This document shows, one piece after another, positions 56,060 through 64,000 of a stretch of 64,000 nt of DNA. The notes under the pieces are model-generated. The model was not told where the DNA came from. It searched no databases and was given only the letters and a program-made list of their open reading frames with translations. The position numbers were made by a program, and so were the translations under genes. Within the stretch, counting starts at the first letter, position 1. Each line of letters opens with the position of its first letter. The stretch covers positions 1,124,951 to 1,188,950 of the forward strand of contig BCLD01000004.1 of assembly GCA_001600875.1 (NCBI GenBank). Reading direction: 5' to 3'. Source of the DNA: Solicoccozyma terricola (Eukaryota; Basidiomycota; Tremellomycetes; Filobasidiales; Piskurozymaceae).

Positions 56060-58363
56060 TTATGAGCAGGTGAGTGAGAGATGTTGGGTAGCAACCTTGG
56101 GAATGAATCCCAGACGCATTCCATCCTGGTAACTCCACTCCGGAGTCTGTATAAGAGGTCTGAGTGAGCCAGACACAGCCTATGGCCGGTGTCTTCAGGA
56201 TTCACTCACATTCGGTGCCTTCCAAGTCCAGAAAATCCATCCTTGACCATTGTTCTCAAAGGTCTGGGTCTGAGCCTCCCAGAAGTTGCGCAGGAAGGTA
56301 AGATACGACCTGTGGAAGTGCAAGGGCGATCACTACGGAGAAGCGCTGTGCAACGTAATTACTGAGAGCTTTCAAGTCCAGAAACTAACTTTGTTTTCAG
56401 GTTACCTGATTGTGGGGTTGCCAGGCCTGTACAAGCAAGGTGTATTGACAATCAGTTTCTACTGCCAGCTCAACTTGCTCATCATTCAAGCATGGTACGT
56501 ACTCCACCTGAAACATGAGATGAAGTCAAGTACTAGGTAGGGTCAGCCATCCTACAATATCCAACTCTTCCACCGATATTGTGTGACTCACTCTCCCACC
56601 TGTGCAGGTGGGGGCGTCAGCTATGATAAGACGCTGAGCACATTGACTTACGATTGGCCAATTGGGAGAGGACTGAAGAAGAGAGGCCTGCGCGCAGGCG
56701 GTCTGAAAGGCATAATATGATGGCCGGTCAGTGAGGGCCGGTTTTTCGGCGATGTTCGCATGGACTGACACTGAGATGCTGTGAGTACGTCCTCTGAACC
56801 CCGTCAAAGACTTGATAATGATGCTGTCAAAGATGGAGACCAAATAAGAAATGCGATGACTTGGTTAAATGGAATTTCTTCCAACGAACGTGGTCAAGAG
56901 CAACGTGGGAGGTAGGTGAGGAGGCAAACATGCCATCCCAGTAGGACGGTGCCTGGAAGGCATCCGAGTAGACAACCAAAAAGTTTGATTGAGTTGAATT
57001 ACCTTGGGAAGCCCAGGGGGATCGAGCAATGCTATATGCATCGGCTGCAATGGGTCATCTCTCATCAGCCCCAAAACCATCATCATTGGAGATCTATGGT
57101 GCAGCGCTCACTGGTGTACTGCACGTCGGCACTGAGTAACTGTGTGTTGAGATACCCCGCCGGTTCGTTAAGCAGCGACAGTGCAGTTACAACGTCACTG
57201 TATTGTGGTGCAGCGAATTCTTGAGCGATGGACTGGATGATGGCTTTGGTGCGATCAATGTTGGATTGCTGTGTAGCCCAGTTCGCCGGGCCTTGATGAC
57301 CACTGTTGTCGTAACCTGAAGGGAATGATGCTTTTTTTGATTCAGCAGCTGGTAGCGTTTCTAAATTATGTGGCATAGTGGTACCGTTTTGGGAGCCAGG
57401 AGCGCCTATTCACGAGGATGACCAGGGTCAATTCAGTTGGATAAGGACTGCCACCAGACACTCTCAAAATCCTCTACTCACCATGAAGGTCGATCTGTGT
57501 TTTCAGCAACAGATGTAGTTAGTAACGATTCTCCACACCGCTTCCTCACACATTTGCTAACGATGATCTTGATTCCGGCGGTCCTTGCCCAGCCAATTGC
57601 GAGGTACAGATATTGCTTTGCACCTTGGATATAGGGCTCCCCACCCGATACATCCCACGCCCAGAAGCCTATAACAAGAGAAGACACAGAAGCCTCAGTA
57701 CATTGAACTCCTCGTGACAAGATGAGACTTCCAAGCACCTATGGGCAATCGTACATGGTTGAGACCTGCTGCGGCAATCTGGTAGAAGTCGTCCTGGGTG
57801 ATGAAAGTGTTCCAGTGATTCTGAAGGGCGGCAGTGGCTGCGTTGCGGTTTTGATTGGTGCAGAAGGTCCACTCATCGACGGTCCCACTGGGAAGATTTT
57901 GGAACAACGCTGGAGTCAGCCAGGATTCTGAATGGGAAGAATATGAAGCGCCATTTGTCAAGGGTGAGACCTCTGATGCCCTTATCGATTGTCTCACCAA
58001 GGAGGAGCCAACCCCCCTATAATGGGAATAAAGTTGTTGGGAAGAGATCAGCTGTTGGATGCATTGGCAAATGCGGATCCCACAATGTACCAAGTTCACG
58101 CCCTTTCAAACACGCAGACCCGTACCGATTAGTTTAAGCCATCATATTGACCACAGCCGCCAGTACCAACTCACCCGGACCTTTGCCTGACCATATGGAA
58201 ACCCAATGCTACTAGCAGTTGGAGATGCGGAAGAGGTGGTAACACTTGTCGGCGAAGGCTTGTTTCGGGCGAAAAGCGAAGGTATTGCGGTGGTTGGAGG
58301 AGCAGTTGGAGCTGACGTGATCAGCAAGGGCAAAAGAGCAAAGAGGGCAAACTTGGATAACAT
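56060..58363 (-). CDS. EXG1: Exo-beta-1,3-glucanase, GH5
   Basis: Cell-wall glucan remodelling. Signal peptide MLSKFALFALLPLLITSAP at 58363. Exons in phase: 58363-58175, 58102-58091 (12 nt), 58016-57998 (19 nt), 57927-57739, 57668-57562, 57494-57482 (13 nt), 57405-57385 (21 nt), 57315-57112, 57044-56890, 56823-56770, 56702-56652, 56599-56592 (8 nt) and 56507-56499 (9 nt), then less certain exons to the stop at 56060. Splicing builds GVNLGGWLLLESWLTP, DFYQIAAAGLNHVRLPIGFW, IDLHGAPGSQNG, the acid/base site LLNEPAG, SDAFQAPSYWDG, HHHYQVF, the nucleophile region IVGEWS and the end NNGQGWIFWTWKAP. Without the microexons several conserved blocks disappear. Confidence 0.9.
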
Positions 58364-60180
58364 GTCAAGAGTTGAGGTCGAAAACGTGAAAGTTGTTGAT
58401 AGTTTTTATGATGCCGAGGAGTCGGGAGGTGGGGGTGAGGGATGCGATCAAGCTCTTGTCCCAGAGACGTCGTTCTTATATGAGACTCAAGCGATGTTAT
58501 GAGCTTCTGACCGGTACACGCCCCACTCTGGCGGGCGACGCGACGCGGCATCCGATGGATGAGGAGCACTCGAGTCAACTCGAGTGAGTGTTGCGACTGA
58601 TAGGTAACGGTTTGTGTATAAGGCGATAAACAGACCACATCATGCATCTTGGCTATCCCTTTCAGATGTGGTTGCTCAGTTTGTTGTTAAATAACATGAC
58701 CCCCCCGCCAGCCCAAAGTATCAATAGACTGACGCGTCCTCGGTGGCTGCAGGCACAAGGCGAGAAAAAAACTAAAACCCTGGTTCTGCATCGCCCGGGA
58801 CCGGAGAAAGGGTGGATCACGTAACGAAGCTGAGCGCCTTTCTCTGCCTAGGCTAAAGCCGGAATATTCCCTCGAGGTTGACTCTGTTCCGGCGATGTAA
58901 CGGAACGAAAGACCCCCTCGGTTCCCATTTCAGGCCCACATGAGTTGTGTCTGTGTTTGATTTCTCTACATAGCCAAACTCCCGGCCTTGCTATAGATCC
59001 ATGCCAGGAAATGTCCCTGTCGTAAAACCCATTCCTCATCAAACACACTTGACGTAGCGCCGCGCACATTAGCGCCTTCTTTAGCAATAGGCCCCAACCA
59101 TTTCGCATTACCACCGTTCTAACACATATGATCCGTTCAGCGATCCAACGGTTGACTTTACGTTAAAGAAGTGGAGTTGGCGGGGCACAGCCATGACGGT
59201 CGGATCATCAGGTACGCAAGAGGCCAAACTGATCATCAAAGGTCCTAGACTTGTGGCTGACCACCTCTCTTTCAGTTCCAACAGCCCCAGGACCTTATCG
59301 GTATCTTCTTGAGCCTTTTTGGACAAGAACTTGATGACGAATGGTGGATTTTCGTCAGCGGTACGCTTTATCTGACCGACCACTTCTTCCATGAGCTCGG
59401 CCATCTCCCTGAGCCATTATGACCTTCCAAAACGAATAAACGGCCATATTCACCGCAGCCCAGTTCCCTAACGAATGCGAGTCCTATCACGTTCTCCATC
59501 GCGGCTAGGTGATGAGACGGTCGAGACAGGTCACTGCAACCGACAGAACCCAGCGATAAGTTGGTCTAATATTCTCCCAAACTCTCTTGCTCATGAAATA
59601 TGATCTTGCATTATCAGCTGGAACAGGGTCACATGCCAGGTCAAACAGAATGAACAGCGTGACATACTTTCCCTGCTACATCGACCGTGTACCCACCTCT
59701 CGGCGTAGACCATCACCCTTCACCGGTCACCCGTCACCCGTCACGTTCCTCTCAGCTGATGAAGCGTTTCCAGATCGCAAATCCCTTTGAGCGACCCGTT
59801 GATTGACGATTCGACATGTAAACGTTGCCGTCCATTGGTCCCCCAGGTTTATAATGGAAGCAATCCTGGGCAGGTAATGTCTAAATTGACACTCAGTGTC
59901 CCCGACCATGAACTGGTACTCCGACAGGTGGATTATCGGAGATCTGTCACGTGATTAAATATGAATCATATGCATCCTTCCCTCTTCCGTCATTTCCGTT
60001 CCCGGATCCTAGGGTCACGACAAGTTGTCGCCTGTCCAGACCGTGAAGCCAGCTGAGCGCTAGCTACCCTGGCAGAATCGGCGTCGTGCCAGACCATCAT
60101 CGCCAAAGCCTAGAGGTCTCGCCTCGACAACCCTATACCTCTCAGCTCTTTACTGTACTTAACCCTCTCTCCTCCAAATC
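58364..60180. other. 1.8-kb region without a confident gene
   Basis: A minus-strand frame at 59404-59108 (MAELMEEVVGQIKRTADENP, 98 residues) is charged and protein-like, and a second frame just downstream (KWLGPIAKEGANVRGATSS, to about 58970) looks similar. They are out of phase with no obvious intron, so this may be a broken gene of unknown family. The rest includes the EXG1 and SDHB promoters. Confidence 0.35.
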
Positions 60181-61436
60181 ATGTTCGGTCTCCATCCCAC
60201 CCCCTCGCCCCTCCGCTCGTTCGTCTCAGCGGTCCGCTCGGGAAGCGCCTACATTGCGACCACTCGAGCTTTCCCGTCCTCTATACCGGCTCGTCTCGCT
60301 CAACCGGTCGAAGGAGAGTTGAGTACTCCTGCTGAAGGTAAGAAGCCGATCATCAAGGAGTTCAAGATCTACCGATGGGTGGGTCGCACACGTCTCGGTT
60401 CAGGCGGATGAAACAAGAAGTGACCTAAGATATTATCGCAGAACCCGGACAAGCCGTCTGAGAAGCCAACTCTTCAATCATACAAACTTGACCTCCGCCA
60501 GTGTGGTCCCATGGTGCTCGATGCATTGGTGCCCACCTACCAGCCACTTCCCTTTTGAAGGCAGGCTGACGTGCAAATCGACATGAACACAGGTCAAGAT
60601 CAAGAATGAACTCGACCCGACTCTGACCTTCCGTCGATCATGCCGGGAAGGTATCTGCGGTTCATGCGCCATGAACATCGATGGTTTCAACACCTTGGCG
60701 TGTCTCTGCCGAATCGATCGGAACGACAACAAACAGAGCAAGATCTACCCACTGCCACACAGTACGTTGCGTCCGTATAGGTGCAACGACTTGAATCTGA
60801 CCTTGCGGACTCGATGCAGTGTACATTGTCAAGGATCTCGTTCCGGATCTCACCCAGTTTTACAAGCAGTACAAGTCGATCGAGCCGTACCTTAAAAACG
60901 ACAACCCGCCGCCTCAGGGAGAGTTCCTGCAGTCGCCGCAGGACAGGAAGATGCTTGATGGGTTGTACGAGTGTATTCTATGTGGGTGCCGCGCTTGAGT
61001 TGGCTTGGTGGGCTTGGTAGAAATGGGAATTGAGGCAGATCGACGGCCCTTTCTGCGCAGGCGCCTGCTGCTCGACCGGCTGCCCATCGTACTGGTGGAA
61101 CCAGGACGAGTACCTCGGTCCAGCAATGCTGTTGCAGGCTTACAGGTGGATGGCAGACTCTCGGGTGGGCTGACGTTGTATTAATTGCTTCGTGAGCCTT
61201 TAATGACCGGGTGCTGATGCAGGACGCCTACGGCGCTGAGAGGAAGGCCAAGATGCAGAACTCGCTGTCAATGTACCGATGTCACACCATCTTTAACGCA
61301 CGTCCTCGCTCCTTTGCACTTTGATCGCCCGTGCTGACCGTTTCTGCCATCACAGTGCACGAGGACTTGCCCGAAAGGTCTCAACCCAGCCATGGCGATA
61401 GCAAAGATGAAGCTCGAGATGGCCACGGAGAGCTAA
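60181..61436 (+). CDS. SDH2: Succinate dehydrogenase iron-sulfur subunit, mitochondrial
   Basis: Complex II subunit B carrying the three Fe-S clusters. Exons 60181-60378, 60442-60528, 60593-60761, 60820-60981, 61061-61164, 61223-61297 and 61356-61436, 291 residues. The N-terminus is a basic presequence ([19 protein letters not shown]). The 2Fe-2S ligands are in [16 protein letters not shown] and LACLC; 4Fe-4S and 3Fe-4S ligands in [17 protein letters not shown] and [18 protein letters not shown]. The last intron (61298-61355) begins GC rather than GT, required by frame and by the Cys motif. The 3' end follows MKLEMATES. Confidence 0.96.
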
Positions 61437-62018
61437 AAGGACATCCGAAGCAGTCAATCCCCAAGCTCACCCGGACATGGGTGAATGTAGCATTAGGTCC
61501 TGCTATTCCGAGTCGGCCAAACTCTTATGATGTGATGATATTTCGGCTTAGAAGATATGGTGCATGATGCTACATTCAGCTCGAGTCGACCCGGCAGCGA
61601 CAAGACAGCACACAACCGACGGCAAAAGTTCCCGTCACCTGCTCGTAGGGGAGGCCAGGAACAATAATACCAAAACATATGGAGGTTGCAGGAATCGATC
61701 CTGCGAATGCATTGCGAAAAAGACAAAGCCACGAAGGTGCATCTGCCAGTGTCTCTTACTCTATCCTCCGAGCATCACGCGCGTTATGCTCATTTGCAGG
61801 CCGCACACCTCGCTCGCTATTGGGGGGGGGGGGGGGGACAATAACGTGATATTAATAACACACTGGGGGATGCAATGACATGACATTAACACCCCGAACA
61901 CAAGTTCAATAATTTGCTCATAACCAACGAACAAATACCAAATTAATCTGATGGAATTTAACCCCTTTACATCTACTTGACTATATCCTCCATTTCGCTC
62001 TATACAGACCGCTCCATC
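61437..62018. other. Convergent 3' region with a 15-nt G-run
   Basis: Between SDH2 and the F-box-like gene. A G-run lies at 61821-61836. No gene seen; a tRNA-like fragment at 61680-61760 was rejected. Confidence 0.5.
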
Positions 62019-63316
62019 CTACAACCTTCTATTCACGACATAAGACTCCCAACATGCAATTTGGTCTATGAAGATGAAGGGGTCATACTCATTTCCTCCT
62101 GGAGCAGCCCTGACTGCAGGCCATTCAACCTCAAATACGGTGTAGCAGAATCGGACCTGACATTGAGGAGGTATAACCTTATCAATCGATTCAGCTAGAT
62201 ATTCCACGTCGATATCCTCATCTTGGTCTTCAAGGTCGAACCAGATAACCAATTTTGAAGATTTGTGAAAATGAGTTCTCCATCCGTAAAGTCTCTGTGA
62301 ATATTGACCCATCCAATATCGAGGCTTTGAAGGTTCGACGCAAGGTTTCTTGGCATGGGTGGACATGGCAGCCAGTCTTCTCTGATGAACCACAATCCAA
62401 GATTTTCCAGATGCGTCAACGTGGAGAGATGACGATAATATTCCAAATGAGGTGTACCATGGACATTGATAACTATGTGTAACCGTTTAAGCAGTGGCAT
62501 CATCTCGCACAATCGTTCGAGTTGCTCCCCTTTAATGTAGGCAATGAAACATTGAAGGTTGACGACATTCCTGAAGGGATTATCCACCGTGAGCATCTTA
62601 GGTGGAGCCAATCGCGATAAGATTACTGAAAGATTTGACGAGGCCGCCGTAGCTAGGTTGACATATGGCAAGGAATCGTCACGACCACAGTTGATAATGT
62701 GCAGACGAGCATTGTCGGAATTGATGAGCGGAAGGAGGGTACGCTCCATTTGATCTGGATCATCAAGTAGTTCTTCATGCAAGTGTTTGATGCTGTAGAT
62801 CTCTACCAAGACCTTGTCTAGACCAGATGTGTTGTTGGATCCGGGAAGACGATAGTTCCAATGACTTAATTTCACCGATATAGTCATATCCCATAGCGTA
62901 CATCCAGCACGAATGTATTTTACCCTTGGGTACGTATCCGAGAGTTCCTTGAAAGTGGAGTGACTCAGGGTTTCATATCGTGCAGACAGATTCAAGTAAC
63001 GGACACCACGGCGATAGGCTGTCAAACGTTCCTGTGGATGCGATCATTAGCTGTGTAATTCAAACACATTTACAACGTGACTCACAGGGTCGGCATCCAT
63101 GTACAACTTGATGATCTCCAAAAAGATGTGTGGTGTGGTGCGATAAAGTATGGGAATACCCAGCTCCAGGGTGTTCGGACTGATGCGCATGCATTTATAA
63201 ACGTCGGACAACGTATCTAAATGGGACAGTATGTTGAGAAAAATCGGGGATATGTGAAAGAGGCCGATCGTGGAGGAGTAGGAGGGGATGGGGGAGGGGA
63301 TGATCATGGAGGACAT
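62019..63316 (-). CDS. F-box-like / leucine-rich protein, frameshifted near its 3' end
   Basis: Start at 63316 (MSSMIIPSPIPSYSS); an in-frame ATG at 63400 is possible. The N-terminal segment SPIFLNILSHLDTLSDVYKC and MRISPNTLELGIPILYRT is the F-box-like pattern of fungal substrate adaptors. One intron joins MDAD-P to ERLTAYRRGVRYLNLS. The body has weak leucine-rich repeats (HLSTLTHLENLGLWF, NLQSLDIGWVNIHRDF). Around 62255-62280 coding quality passes from one frame (ends at 62195) to another (SSKLVIWFDLEDQDED, ends at 62019) with no usable intron, implying a one-base indel, real or artefactual. Function and partner unknown. Confidence 0.65.
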
Positions 63317-63602
63317 CGTGAGGGTAGGGTGATGGGATGTTATCGAGTGATTGATTGTGGGCCAGTGGATGTTGTATAGGGAAGGAATGAATAGCGGCAT
63401 TTCCACCCGACAGTCATATATACCTACCTCGTTGGAAAAGAAGCACCCACTTGGGAAAAAAAAAGCCAGACGATGCAGCCCCTATACCTCGTGTGAGGTG
63501 GAGGTGGTCAACAACACGTGGTGGACCCTGGTTAAGAACAATATGAGAAAAGGAAAACAGGAGGACACCTTCCTCATCCACATCATCCACATCCTTCACA
63601 TC

Positions 63603-63860
63603 ATGGCTCCTCCCACCCCTAAAGAACTATATGATATGATGGCACAAACCCCAGAAGAAGAGCATAGCACCATGTTCAACAGCTTTTTGCCCCTCCAAAA
63701 GAGGGCCTTTTTGGAATACACCTATCAACTTGGTCAGCCATACCGTGACATGCTTGCGTTATTGGAATCGTCCATTGCACGTCAGTTGGATGCTTCCACG
63801 GAAACTCAGGTTGCTCCGGTGGATGAGGAAGAGGGGGAGGAGGAAGTGGTGCCAATGTAG
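63603..63860 (+). CDS. Small hypothetical protein (85 aa)
   Basis: Single open frame, MAPPTPKELYDMMAQTPEEE at the start and an acidic end (DEEEGEEEVVPM). Divergent from the F-box-like gene. Helical, hydrophilic composition; no known domain and no intron, so only moderately likely to be expressed. Confidence 0.4.
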   Translation: MAPPTPKELYDMMAQTPEEEHSTMFNSFLPLQKRAFLEYTYQLGQPYRDMLALLESSIARQLDASTETQVAPVDEEEGEEEVVPM

Positions 63861-64000
63861 GGGCAGAGTCGGGAGATGACAAGGTGGGGGGGGGTGCTTT
63901 CGTTTTCGTGTATCGAGGATAGCTGACAAAGTGATGGCGGGGGGGGGAAAACCGCTTCGATTGAGCGGGGACAGGGGGCAGGAGGGGAGGAGGGGGGGGG

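Noticed and set aside
61680..61760. tRNA-like fragment on the minus strand (box B-like GGATCGATTCC with a GCAGG/CCTGC stem)
   Set aside because: The acceptor stem has a mismatch, the D-loop lacks the GG pair and the T-loop does not start with TTC; a covariance-model search would decide.

Overview
The window looks like nuclear DNA of a basidiomycete yeast, most likely a Tremellomycete (Cryptococcus/Saitozyma-like). Genes are tightly packed on both strands. Nearly all are cut by many short introns (about 42-175 nt) with GT...AG ends and CTNAC/CTNAT-like branch points. No rRNA or convincing tRNA was found. Exon structures below were worked out by hand from splice motifs, reading phase and family conservation; for most genes the exon lengths sum to a whole number of codons.

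Layout. 1-21 kb is dense housekeeping: the N-terminus of a Zn2Cys6 regulator (-), DNA polymerase alpha subunit B (+), threonine synthase (-), methionine aminopeptidase 1 (-), 3-hydroxyacyl-CoA dehydratase PHS1 (-), an AT-hook protein (+), thioredoxin reductase (-, broken by an assembly gap), a rhodanese/Ych1-like protein (+), a TatD-family hydrolase (-), glutathione-dependent formaldehyde dehydrogenase (-), a nitrilase-family hydrolase (+) and an Mpo1/DUF962 protein (+). 22.5-25.7 kb is decayed: a TOK-type potassium channel with several frameshifts and stops, and an LGFP-repeat remnant. 25.9-40.6 kb holds a sulfate permease (+), a small tetraspan protein (+), L-lactate dehydrogenase (-), a GPI-anchored phospholipase B (-), trehalose phosphorylase (+), an eEF1A lysine methyltransferase (-) and an HNH-domain protein (+). 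41.8-51.3 kb is a pectin/sugar region: a DHA1-type MFS pump (-), a GH28 pectinase (+), a sugar transporter (-), and what reads as one 921-residue protein joining a fungal 7-TM rhodopsin-like receptor to a FucP-type sugar permease (-). 52-64 kb holds a pyruvate decarboxylase that appears inactivated (-), exo-beta-1,3-glucanase (-), SDHB (+), an F-box-like gene with an apparent frameshift (-) and a small ORF.

The most interesting signals are four. (1) The receptor-permease fusion at 48376-51276. (2) An unusual density of microexons (2, 8, 8, 9, 9, 10, 12, 13, 15, 18, 19 nt and others), and a zero-length 3'ss/5'ss junction suggesting recursive splicing. (3) Runs of C on the sense strand inside introns, used as polypyrimidine tracts. 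(4) Apparent loss of pyruvate decarboxylase while an L-lactate dehydrogenase is kept. If real, (4) would point away from ethanol formation towards respiration or lactate.
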